A DNA stretch of 64,000 nt from Cryptomeria japonica. Its lineage: Eukaryota; Streptophyta; Pinopsida; Cupressales; Cupressaceae. The position numbers and the translations under genes were made by a program. Of this stretch, positions 34,948-45,399 are shown piece after piece. The DNA lies in NCBI RefSeq assembly GCF_030272615.1, contig NC_081405.1:309783374-309847373 (forward strand), read 5' to 3'. The notes under the pieces are model-generated. The model was not told where the DNA came from and did no database searches. It was given only the letters and a program-made list of their open reading frames with translations. Every line of letters begins with the position of its first letter. The first letter of the stretch is position 1.

Positions 34948-36272
34948 TGTAAAGCGGAAAAATCGAACCCTAGTTGTTCTCCCCTCCCCAACTTCGAGGA
35001 GAGAGAAGGGAGGGTCACTAGGGTTGATGGTTTTCACTTGGGAAAGACTTTACATTCAAAAGAGGGGTTGAAACCCACAAGATCTAATCCCACACAATGC
35101 AAGATTGGATTCTAAATGAGTTTCAAGGGTTAAGACATCAAGGATACCCTCTTTTGTAAAGAAATGTAGATAGAAAGATTGAACTAGGAATGCATGAAAA
35201 GTGAGAAAGATTCACTTATAAACAGAGATAGGAATATGATATGAAGCTGCGGACCTGGAATTAGCAGTAAAATGTCAAGACGGTGCTGTTCTGCAAATTT
35301 GAGTGAAAGTTGACAGGACGATGGCACCCGGCGTGCACACGGTCCTCCGAAAAATCCACGAAACGAAGGGGGATCTATTCGTCTCTGTACAAGGATTCCA
35401 GATCTTCAATTATAGCCACATACCTGCAACCTACACACAAAAAAGAGAGGATGATTGGGGGGTTAGGGATGAGGGGTTTGCCTTTAGGTCAAACCCCAGT
35501 TTTGGAATTAACCAAGAAATGAGGATGTTGTAAATGTTTGTAATGTAAACAAGTACTGATACCTTGTTGTAAGAATGTTTGTATTCTTACATGCGAAGGT
35601 GTAATGTATGTAGCATGTAATGTGTTGTAAGTGATCTCCTCTTCAATGGTTGAATCCTTGTCTTGAATGCAACACTTAGCCTTGAATGGAGACTTAGAAT
35701 GCTCAATTGCTTGAAGGAATGCTTCAATGCTTGAATGTTTGAATGTTTGAATATCGCTTTCGTGTCTTTGCACACATATGTCCTCCTCCCTCTCCCTCTT
35801 TCTAGGAGAGGAAAAGTAGTTTATATACTTGTCAATTAGGGCTGATAGATTAATTTTCCCGACCTTAGGCCAACCAGGAAACAATATTTTCCACTTTGCA
35901 AACTTAAAGACCCGAAGCCCCAAAAGAGACCGGGCCCAAAATAGGGCCAGGGACCAGGGCGTTGGGCGCCATGGTCCCGGAGGACCAGGGCGCTGGGCGC
36001 CATGGTCCTGGGGGACCAGGGTGCTGGGCGCCATGGTCTTGGGGGACCAGGGTGCTAGGCGCCCTAGTCCTAAAGAACCAGGGCGCTGGGCGCCATGGTC
36101 CCACCTCCAGGGACAGCAGGGTGCAAGGAGGATCAGGCCAGGGTGCTGAAAAATGTATTTTTTGATGTCATGAACAAGTTTCGGGGTCTCCATTCAGGTT
36201 CTATGTTGCATCGCCATCGTGAAGACCCAAATGCAGTCGAAATTGCAAGTGTCACAATTTTAGGACGCTACA
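34948..36272 (-). repeat. 5' LTR of E4
   Basis: TGTAAAGC start and GACGCTACA end. About 190 bp longer than the partner because of an expanded GC-rich minisatellite and an extra block near 35720-35790. Hairpin motif at 35316-35345. Confidence 0.93.
35952..36106. repeat. 31-bp GC-rich minisatellite, five copies, in the E4 5' LTR
   Basis: Units start at 35952, 35983, 36014, 36045 and 36076. Each reads close to gaccagggcgctgggcgcc and then atggtcc plus a variable tail. The unit contains two restriction-site-like palindromes, GGCGCC and CCATGG. The other LTR has one unit. Confidence 0.92.
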
Positions 36273-36280
36273 GCAGGTTA
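36273..36280. repeat. overlapping duplications: GCAGG (E4, 36273-36277) and GGTTA (E3, 36276-36280)
   Basis: Right copies of both target duplications share GG at 36276-36277. This shows E4 inserted after E3 and across its right border. Confidence 0.88.
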
Positions 36281-36850
36281 TAGCTAGAGATAATTACTAA
36301 ATTGTAGAAAATGAGGAGTCTTTGAATAATTTTGGCCAAGCTGCAAAGACCAAAGTGAGGTTATAATGGAGGAGACCAAACTGGTTAAGCTTCTTAAGAA
36401 GCCACATCAAACATTCATTAAAAAAATCACAATTCAAGAGAAGTGATTAGTGGATTCTATTTCCTTATCACACAAGACACAAATGAGAATCAAAGATGGA
36501 CCAAGGAAGTTGAGTCTCTGACTAGTGAGAATTCTCCCTTTGAGAGCTAGCCAAGCAAAAGCTCCAAACTTCACCAGGCTTGTATCTATCCACCAATATA
36601 AAAAGTAGTGTTTTCTACAATAGGAGTGGAGCTGGTTACTGATAATTTCATAGCATTCCTTCATTGAGTAGCACCTTAATTTGGATTGAGTCCATATGAA
36701 CTTATATTGATTAGAGTTTATATGAAAAATATTTTGGCTGGGAACCTTAGCCAAGATTGTTTTCTAGTTTTGAGGAGCATCCAGATGGGAGAAATATTTT
36801 CATTTGGATACAAGAATATCACCATGGCTTGAAATGGCACTCAGTAATAA
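36281..36850 (-). pseudogene. LINE-E, zf-RVT half (right part)
   Basis: The minus strand encodes the zf-RVT domain of a plant LINE: WTQSKLRCYSMKECYEI, then LVKFGAFAWLALKGRILTSQ and LILICVLCDKEIESTNH (36434-36754). The frame is lost near 36430, and weaker sequence continues to 36281. The protein resumes at 9148 with the WERN motif. The upstream reverse transcriptase is absent. Confidence 0.85.
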
Positions 36851-38700
36851 ATTTTTTTATCCCCTTAAGTCCTTTAAAAGCCTCTCGATCTTTGAGAAAT
36901 ATCCTAGATTTATGACGGGGGTGAATCCATTCCATGAATCCTCCTATAATAGTTATTTTTTGGCTATAATTAAATATTTATTAGAAATAAGTATATGCAT
37001 AAGATAGACACTCTCAATTATACCCCTTTGATCACACTCATCATCTGTATAGGGACATGTGCACTATCAATAACAACTAAATTTCATAGTACATTTATAA
37101 TGTCTTATCTAACCATGTAACAAATATCATCTGTGCATATTCTAAAAATGGTCATCTATAAACATAAATAAACATTAGTGCTAGTGATTAATCATAAAAT
37201 AACATCATAATAAAAAACTTCAATGGCATAATAAAATGATCACAACAATAATGATAGGGGTTTCTATGTAGAAGGTGGGTATCACATTTGCCTAGGACCA
37301 TTTTAATTGCATACTTTACATACTATCCTTGTGCTTCCTTGTATCTTAGTACATAATAATAAGTAGAATATAGAATTTTTTTTCTTATGCCACTAGAGCA
37401 TGATTATCACCATCCATCCTTCCTCTCCATCCATCTCTTCTTCATCTATAGCTCCTTGGATCCATATTCTCTTCTAATGCTCCCATCATTTTGGGAACAT
37501 ATTCATGCTCTTCAAACTTCCATATCCTCTTGAGGTGGTATACCTAACACCTTTATCATAATCCTCCTCATTACTTAAATGACTAGGGCATCATACAATT
37601 AGGAATTTGCAATGTCCAAGACTTGTATTAAAAAAAGAAAATAATTTCTTTTTCTAGAACCATTCACCAACTCTTAATATAATACATGTGGAATATAATA
37701 ACTAATGCAACTAAAACTCACTCAAAATACCCAATTAGCATAATCTTTGGTAGTTGAAGCTCCATGACTATAAAGTTTTTTAGTATTCTATAAAAGAATA
37801 TTTGAATAAATTTAACTTCAAAACAATGTAGATATATTGGTCATATACAAATTTTGATAACTTATTCGTCTAAAATAAAATTGATTTCTATCTAAGTCTC
37901 AATAATCCTATTTAATCAATGTTTGGTTTAATAATGATGATTTGCTTAGGAAATTTTGAAGGTTATTCTTGCAAATCACCTTTGAGAAAATAACTTATTA
38001 TATTTCTTGAGCTAGTTTAAGAAAATTTAATTTTATCTCTCTATATAAACATCCATAAATATTTACAATATAAAAGTGAGAGAAAACATATTTGAAAATA
38101 AATATATTAGAGAGAAGTAATATGTTTATAAATTGATTTATTTTAGTAACAATTCACTTATTTAAAATATACATTTATTTTATTATTTATAAAATAATAT
38201 TATGATTAATTTAAATATTATCCATGATTCATTTTATTCATTTGATTAGAAATATTAAAATCTCTTGTTCACTTTTATAACAAAGTAAATAAATAATAAC
38301 TATCCTCTTTTTTTAGGAAAAAAAAAAAGTTTAATATCTTTCCTAAAGGTCTATTCCCTTTTGTTTTTCTTTCTTAGCTTTATTTTTATTTTTATATATA
38401 CACATCTCCATGATTTGTTCTACCTTCTCATTCTAAAATAATATTTAACAAAAGCTCAAACTAGGAAACTTTCTCAAATAGTATTTAATTATCTAAAATA
38501 ATTGTCAAACAATATTTAAATAATTTTTAAAATTGAAAAAATAATATTTAAGAAAGATTCTACAAAACAACTTACTAAAATATTATTAAAACAAAGCTAC
38601 TTCTTAGTGAAAAAAAAATTAAAAAATAATATTCATCAAAGGTGAAGTAACTTTCTAAAATAATAATATTAACAAATATTCAAATAAGATAATTTTATAA
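36851..38700. other. AT-rich stretch without recognisable genes
   Basis: Very AT-rich from about 37600 with many aaataatattta-type runs. No coding motif in any frame. Confidence 0.6.
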
Positions 38701-38824
38701 AGTAATATTTGTCATGATTTTAATGAGATTTTTATCTAAAGGAACTGCATACATAAAGACTGGCAAAAAGCCAGCAGCCAAAAAGGATAGCAAAACTAAC
38801 AACAACAAAGAAACAGAGAAGGCG

Positions 38825-40606
38825 CTACACAGTAATTTTCTTCAACAGATCCTCCGCCTTTATCACCAGCTCGTCATAAGTGGCCCCGACAACTTTAAGG
38901 TCTTCCAAATCCTTGTTAGGTTTTTTTTCCTTCTTTTTGCCTCTTGTGCGGGTTCTGAGACCTTGAGCTTTCCCTATTCCTTTGGTTTTCGGGTCAATGT
39001 CCAGGATTTCCTTTTCTTCATCTAGCTTGCTGATAAGGGTGTTGGTGTTGCTTGCTAAAATCTTCAAGATGCTAAGGCTCTATTCGGCAATGCTCTTCAG
39101 ATACTCCTCAATTTTGCCAGCTTTGTTAATAGTGTCCGAGAGAGTTTGGTCATTTGCATCAACAAGCTTATTCCTTTCCAGCAAATCCTTCTCAATTTTT
39201 TCAAACCTGTGATTGAAGGCATCCCTTATGTTTTTGACTTTAGCTATGGTGTTTTTCAGATCCTCTATATAGTTGGCCATGGTCTTTCCTTCCCCAGTAT
39301 TAATGGTTTCCAAGATCAAAACTTTATTGTAGAGTTTTTTATTTTCGTCCACAGCTTTCTTGTAACCATTAATAAGCCAATCCATAGTTTCCATGAAGCC
39401 TTTCATTCCCTCGGAGGGAGGGTTAGCAGGGGGATCAGTTTTTACAAGGGTTGCATGTTCCTCTTTAGGAATGTGTCAAGTGATGATTGTGTCAACAACC
39501 CTAAGAGATTCTCCCATAGTCTCATTTTCCAGATTCTTATCAGCATCCAGGGCACTTTCCTATCGGTGGACATCCAGTTCCTTAACAGTCTCCTCTTTCT
39601 TCTTGTGCTTTTTCTTGGTCTGGGTATTAGCTTTTGTTTTCTTCTTCAGTAGCCCTTGAGGGCTCACCTCCTCAGAGTCATTTGAAGTCTCTTCTTCCAA
39701 AGAAATACTTATCTGGGATCTACCTTTAGTCTTTTTTCCCTTAGAGGATGAAGGTCTTGTTTTGGCGTAACTCCTCTTCTTCCTGGTTTCATAGTCCGAG
39801 ACATCCATGTTGTCCTCTGTATCAGTCAAAGGGTCACTGTCAGAATCCTCATCCTTTGAGAAGGCCAGATCATACCCCTCATCCTTAGAATCCATAGAGG
39901 GTTGCATATGAGCTATTTGGTTGGACTTAATATGGTCATAAATGAGGACCATAAGGCCTTGGTGCATAGCAATATCACCAATTGGGTTTTCTTTGTAAGC
40001 CTTGATGGTAGCATTCATAGAACAGAGCAGAAAATAAGGGAAGTTAACCTTTTCATTGTGCCTAAATTGATTTAAAAAAACAAAGTGATAACCATAAACT
40101 TTCATGAACCTCCCATCTAGAGTGATATAACGCATTAAGACAAAGAGAACTTCCCGCCAGGGTTTAGCGAAAGCCCTAGGTGGGTAGTAAGTTTTGCTCA
40201 ACTTGACCAGTTGTTTCTTCTCCTTCTCGGTGGCCGGGTATCTTTCAATTGCTTCCTTGCTGACTTTCCTATCTCTGTAGAAGTTACACCCTTCTCTTGT
40301 GAGACTCGTGGCTTGAGCAATTAAATCTTCATCAATTTCCACCATTTTGTCTCCCATTTTTAGCATACCCTTTTTCCAGTTTTTGTAGAAATAACTAGTA
40401 ACTCTGTCATCTCATCCATGGAGTCTCTCCATAAAAATCAAGAAACCTCCCTTCTGCAGAATACCCCAAACCTCATCCTTTTGTTTCCATTCTTTACAAC
40501 TACTTGGTTCATATCTCCTCCTGTTTCCGCCCATGTTTTCACTATTGAAAGCCAAATTTTGAAACTTGCAGAGCAAATTAGCCTGAGAGCTTTTCGGAAC
40601 TATCAA
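38825..40606 (-). pseudogene. unknown ORF downstream of the LINE-C RNase H
   Basis: One frame of about 594 codons with four stops (40412-40414 TGA, 39560-39562 TAG, about 39476 TGA, about 39080 TAG) and no frameshift. A likely ATG is at 40532-40534 (MGGNRRRYEP). Part 1 is helical: EIDEDLIAQATSLTREGCNF, LMRYITLDGRFMKVYGYHFV, FRHNEKVNFPYFLLCSMNAT and HQGLMVLIYDHI. Part 2 is acidic then Lys-rich (KKKTKANTQTKKKHKKKEE), like a nuclear signal. Part 3 is coiled coil (KTMANYIEDLKNTIAKVKNI). The layout matches the E1 unknown ORF. It may belong to the plant transposon-associated protein families with a PMD-like role; I cannot confirm this. Confidence 0.65.
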
Positions 40607-40700
40607 AGTTACCTAGAAAGCGTGGGAACTACTAGCATTGATATCATAAAGAATGAGTCTATTATTATTATAATGACTCAAAGTTCTCAATTTAGTACTG

Positions 40701-41279
40701 TTAATAATTATCCTGTCCATCAAGAATCTGTGGGGTGCTTCTATAATGATCATTTGAAATGATTTGCCTGACATTTTTGGGGAGTCCTTGTTCTCTCATC
40801 CATGTAATCTTTTCCTCTTTTTTTACCACCGCATTGGTTGCCCAATCAACAAAGCCATTGGCCTCCCGATAAATGTGGGAAATATAGCTTTTTTTAAATG
40901 TGCTAATAAGGTCTGTAGCAGTGATGATTATGTTGTAGATCGACCAAGAAGGTTTTGTAATTCCCTTAAGACAATTAATTATGTCATTTGAGTCCCCTTC
41001 AATCCAGAGGTAGGGACAATTCCATTTTTTAGCTAGGAGGATGCCTTGGAGGGCTACCATATCTTCAGCTTTATGGTTAGTTTGAGTTCCAATAGGGACA
41101 ACAACCATTTCCTTGCATATTCCTTTGTCATCTCTAAGAACAACTCCACAACGTGAAGGGCCCGGGTTGCCTTTGCTAGCACCATCAAAATTGACTTTGA
41201 GCCAACCATTTGGGGGGGTTTGCCATCTTCCTTCAAGTCTTTTATTTTGGATGGGGTTAGGTCTATCGACAATCTGCAT
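40701..41279 (-). pseudogene. LINE-C RNase H domain
   Basis: RNase H of the plant LINE type (RVT_3): KVNFDGASKGNPGPSRCGVV (first Asp), HKAEDMVALQGILLA (Glu), WIEGDSNDIINCL (Asp) and SHIYREANGFVDWATN (last Asp). All four acidic residues are present in an open stretch of 192 codons. It ends with a stop at 40701. Confidence 0.9.
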
Positions 41280-41375
41280 ATTCCACTCACTTAAGATGGT
41301 TGATTCCTGAGAGTTATTCGAGAAACAAGGACCCTCAATGATCCCTATATTTTCCTGGATAGCCCATTTAATTTT

Positions 41376-41970
41376 CTAGAACAAAATATCCTGATTGAGG
41401 GAGACTTCCTTGAAGATTCGGTTATTTCTTTCTTTCCATAGACCCCACAGGATGTGAGGAAGATAAATATGCCACAAAGATCTCAAAAACGGGTTAGTCC
41501 AATTTATGTTCCAGGAGAAAAATAGATCACTGATAGTTTTGGGAAACACCCAGGCCAAATTAAAACTTTTAATAAGTATTTCCCAAATAGAGGCTGAGAA
41601 GGAATAGTGAATGGCAAGGTGGTCCACAAACTCTTCTTCCTTAAGGGACAAAGCACATCTATTTGGGAAGGTAAAGCCTCTACTTTTTAGATTGTCTGGG
41701 GTCAAGATTTTATTTTATAGGATGGTCCAGAAGAAGAAGTTGATTTTGGGGGTTAGGCCTTTAATCCAAGCTCTAGACCAAAAGGGGTTACCTAAAAGAG
41801 AGGGGGACAAGACACCATACATAGAGGAAACAGTTAAGGTACCTTTAGGGTCATGTTTCCATATCAGGGAATCCACCTCTTTATTCAACCAAACCACTGA
41901 CATATGGATCTTGAGCTTAGAAACGTTGGGATGGATGCTTTCAATGTTCTTCCAATTGTTGCCAGTCTAG
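41376..41970 (-). pseudogene. LINE-C zf-RVT region
   Basis: SLIWKHDPKGTLTVSSMYGV and TPKINFFFWTIL, a stop, then ILTPDNLKSRGF and LPHILWGLWKERNNRIFKEV, the usual run between reverse transcriptase and RNase H in plant LINEs. The cysteine expected around the middle reads CALSLKEEEFVDHL. Interrupted by stops at 41713 and near 41376. Confidence 0.85.
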
Positions 41971-42105
41971 TAATTAGCAACTAAGGAACCAAAATTTCTA
42001 ATACAGGAGGGAGCATAGGGGGCCCAAACATTGTTTTCAACTAAAGGTTTATAATTTTAAATTATTGTTATTTTAAAATTTTATTTTTTATTTTTTTTCA
42101 ATAAA

Positions 42106-42121
42106 AGTGGAATACTCCACT
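42106..42121 (-). other. LINE-A 3'-terminal stem-loop
   Basis: AGTGGA and TCCACT arms around a 4-nt loop, just before the A-rich tail. Matching structures lie at 54981-54996 and 56728-56742. Confidence 0.8.
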
Positions 42122-42479
42122 AATTTTAATTAATATATAATTATTTTTTTACACAGGATTCAAAGAGCATACCAGAGGAAAGAACCCTAGAAAGAAAACC
42201 TTCGGTCAGAGCTCATAAAATAAACCTATAACCATACCCTAACAGTTTATACAAAGTACCGCTTAGAAAATGTGGTCACCTATAATACCAATTTTTACAT
42301 AGAGGTCGTATGGCAATTAGCAGACCCATCAGATAATTCTCTCAAAATAATCTTCTCTACTGCTAAAAATGGAAGGAGACAAATGAAAAACATAGCCCTA
42401 CTCCACACTCGTGAACTAAAATCAATCTTCAAACTTGTGCTCAAGAAACCTTCACTTATAATGCCAAAATCAAGAGCCT

Positions 42480-43553
42480 TTACGGAAAGGAATTCAACAG
42501 CCATGAGCTAGAGCCTTCCAATGGAGGAGAAGAAGGAGGCACCGTCTGGATAGGAAAAACTAGCACTGGTGAAGACCGAACTATGTGCATAGATTCTAAG
42601 AGAAAGTGAATTCCTGCAAAAATATTAACAGTTGCAGCCAAGCAATTAGGTGATAAATGGTCTAATAGAGAAACCATAGCAAACAATGAATCATCGTATG
42701 AGTTAGATATCAAGCCATTCCTTAAAATTGAGAGAAGTTCCCCATGCCAACCAAAAGATAGCAACTAAGAACGAGAAATAAAACCAGCATACTCAAAATC
42801 ACTAAATTCAAAATTGTAATTAGATAATGCACTATCCAAATCATTAGAAGAGTAGAAATTGGAGTTGAAATATGCATCAAAAGTTGCCCTGACCATAGAA
42901 GAATCCAGAAGAACATCCATATAGATAGTGAGAAACCGAGATGCAATATCAACAAGAAAACAACCTGAGTTATCTGCCAACTTATCCGCCAACCATCGCT
43001 TTCCCAAAATCTTGTGAAAAGCCAGAGAAAAGTCCAATGAATAAACTTGAAACAAATGCCCAAGCTTTTCATCATCCAAAGCATAAGAATCTTGGAAATC
43101 ATAATGTTTGTGAGGCATCAAAATGCGGTAGCCCATTGGTTCCATCAAAAAAGGATAATGAAAAGCCAAGAAAAAGTACAAGAGTATAAAATATCTCAAT
43201 GTCATCATAAGAGAGAAACACAACCATGAAAGGATGACACAATAAATATTATCACAAGCAAGCCCAAAAAGATACGTGTAACACAACAATGACAATCTGC
43301 CACCTTTATAAAAAATGATTACAAAATCCTCACGATGCAAATAGCCATAAATAAAAAACATGCCAAACAATAAACCAAGATATCCACACGAGTGAGATCT
43401 CCCATATATGACGAGAAAACTCAAAAAATCTACCACCACTTGGAAAGGAAGGTAACGGACACAATAAAACTGAAAGCACCATCTAGACACAGTACAATTA
43501 CCATGAGGTAAACACATAAAAACTGTGTAGTCATCAAGGAAAGCAAATGACAT
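42480..43553 (-). pseudogene. long open frame in the 3' region of LINE-A, function unknown
   Basis: A frame of about 357 codons with a single TAG at 42765-42767. It starts within SFAFLDDYTVFMCLPHGN. The N-terminal half is rich in Phe, Tyr, Leu and Cys and looks membrane-like; the C-terminal half has GKRWLADKLADNSGCFLVDI and ends in PSSPPLEGSSSWLLN. It lies downstream of RNase H, outside the normal LINE ORFs. It may be real cargo, or a chance frame in T-rich 3' sequence. Confidence 0.35.
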
Positions 43554-44019
43554 ATGACAATAATGATAATCGCAGGGAAGATGTCAAGTGTACATAATAT
43601 AATTACCCCCGCACACCATAAACCCCAACTAATTTGCAATAAGATAAACCTGTATCGAGAGTGAGATTTACAAAGTAATGCAATCATAATGAATGTTGCA
43701 TGCCTAAATATAACCATCATGCAAGGTACAAGGTCAATCTGATGCAATTGAGTTAGAAAATACAAAGACAAAGTGAAAACAAAGAGTATAGCATGAAAAT
43801 AAGAGCCCTCCACACACCACAAATACCAACCAAATGCCTAGAAAGCAAAAGCCAAAGCCCACCCTGAGATAACACATAGTAATGCAGACATAATGAGGTA
43901 ATGAGGGTCCAAGAATCCGACACCACCACATTAAACTGCATGCCTGAGTATAATCACTAGACGAGGCATAAGGTCGTGCTTCTCCAAATACCTAGTAATA
44001 GTTAAATCAAATGTGGGGG

Positions 44020-45294
44020 TAAAGAACTGGGGGCCACCTCAACCAAGTTTTGGATATCCTCATCCAATGCTTTATTAGCTAGAAAGTCTACCACCGTATT
44101 AGCTTTTCTAAAACAATGAACCATAGTGAAGGAATTAAACAAATCAAGTTGATCAATAATTTTGTCCAACCAATACTTTAAATGCTAGGAGCGGGATGAG
44201 AAATTCATAACCATGTAAAAAACCACCTGAGAATCCCTCTCAATAACAACATCCAACAAATGTAATGAAAGAAGCAAATCAAGACCCATGGAGAGATCAT
44301 GAAGCTCAGCCACATTTTTAGTCCCATAGGTGATACATTGACATTGAGCTTTTAAGATACTAGTCTTATCATCAGAGACCACAATCCCAGTGGCAGATTT
44401 ACTCGGGTTGTCATGAGAGGCTCCATCAAAGTTCAATTTAACTTTTGAAGCCAATGGTGGCAACCAAACCACTTCCTTTCTGTTTACTAAAGGACACGGT
44501 TGAGAAATTGAACCACTCAAAGGAAGTGTTTGCAAGGCTTCCCAATGTTTGGACACCCAATTATCCCAAGGTGTGAAAGTATTAAGTAGACTAGAGCCTT
44601 TAAAGATGAATGCCAAGACAGTCTCAGAAATCAACTTCTCTATGCAAAAGAGCACATCATGCAAAGGGGAAGAATGTTTCTTAAAAATCCTATTATTTCT
44701 CTCAAGCCAAATTTTCCAAATTAGAATAGAAGGAGCAATTATCCAAAGGCAAGCATAAAATGCAGATGGAAATAACAGGGGCCAGCTCATGAAGTGAGAT
44801 CTAGGATCCTTACTAAGAGCAAATTTCCAATTTAACTTGTTAAAAAGCCAATTCCAATAATGATTAGCAAAGGGACAATGCAGAAAAAGATGACCCACAG
44901 ACTCTAGAGACCCACCACACATAACACAAGGAAAAACCACAGTAATACCCAGCCTATCTAACCTCATGCCGGTAAGAATTCTATCCTGAATGGCCAGCCA
45001 AGAAAATGCCCCTACTTTGGGCAAACAAGCAGCATGCCAAAATAGCTTAAATGGCAAATCATCCCTTTTAACATTTAGAGACAAAAAATTATATCCTTCT
45101 TTGACCGAGTATTCCCCTAATTTTGAATAAGTCCAAATGAGCTCATCATCCTTTTTTGAGAAGAGTAATGGATGTTTCTTAAGCTCATCCACAAATGCAG
45201 ATGTAATGTCTTGATCCAATGGAAGAGAATCAATTGATTTCCATTTTGCCATAGGTAGGGAACCCAAGGAGTCAACAAAAAAATAATCCACCAT
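44020..45294 (-). pseudogene. LINE-A zf-RVT and RNase H
   Basis: The open part 44185-45294 (369 codons) has ELIWTYSKLGEYSVKEGYNF, KVGAFSWLAIQDRILTGMRL, CVMCGGSLESVGHLFLHCPF (the zinc-binding Cys/His), IWKIWLERNNRIFKKH, then RNase H with LNFDGASHDNPS, AELHDLSMGLDLLLSLHL and VIERDSQVVFYMV. After a stop at 44185 the last part, with FRKANTVVDFLANKAL, continues to about 44080. All RNase H acidic residues are traceable. Confidence 0.9.
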
Positions 45295-45399
45295 GAAAAT
45301 GCCCTAGGAGGATTTAAGGATGGACATAAGGGACGACCAATCCCTAAGACTAGAGAATACAAGGAAGCCATTCCAAGCTTCATCCCAAAACCTAGCCTT

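Larger units (their letters stand above)
28436..36272 (-). mobile_element. E4: gag-protease-only gypsy-type LTR element
   Basis: LTRs at 28436-29572 and 34948-36272 (TGTAAAGC to GCTACA) are flanked by GCAGG. PPT at 29573 and PBS at 34931 set minus orientation. The only long frame (30319-33762) ends in a retropepsin-like part; no reverse transcriptase, RNase H or integrase follows before the PPT. The LTRs are nearly alike by eye apart from two length differences, so E4 looks like the youngest insertion here. Confidence 0.93.
38700..42045 (-). mobile_element. LINE-C: 5'-truncated LINE with an extra downstream ORF
   Basis: From high to low coordinates: zf-RVT (41376-41970), RNase H (40701-41279), a gap of about 95 bp, and an unknown ORF (38825-40606). 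The 3' end is placed near 38700, where the minus strand has a short AGAT/ATCT inverted repeat followed by A-rich sequence. Its upstream part is cut at about 42045, where the tail of LINE-A begins, so LINE-A probably inserted into LINE-C. Alternatively the extra ORF belongs to a separate insertion next to a dead LINE. Confidence 0.65.

Noticed and set aside
35489-36193. Open frame of 234 codons on the minus strand with Pro/Gly-rich repeats
   Set aside because: It is a by-product of the 31-bp minisatellite, whose length and composition keep several frames open; it lies wholly in LTR sequence.
36851-38700. Host promoter or gene in the AT-rich stretch
   Set aside because: No coding or conserved motif; AT runs give many false TATA boxes.
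42765-43102. Second overlapping minus-strand frame in the LINE-A 3' region (42722-43102)
   Set aside because: Shadow of the longer frame 42480-43553, rich in Trp, Ile and Leu without a motif.
43734-43941. Short hydrophobic Cys-rich frames that look like membrane peptides
   Set aside because: T-rich non-coding DNA yields such peptides by chance; no start context or conservation.
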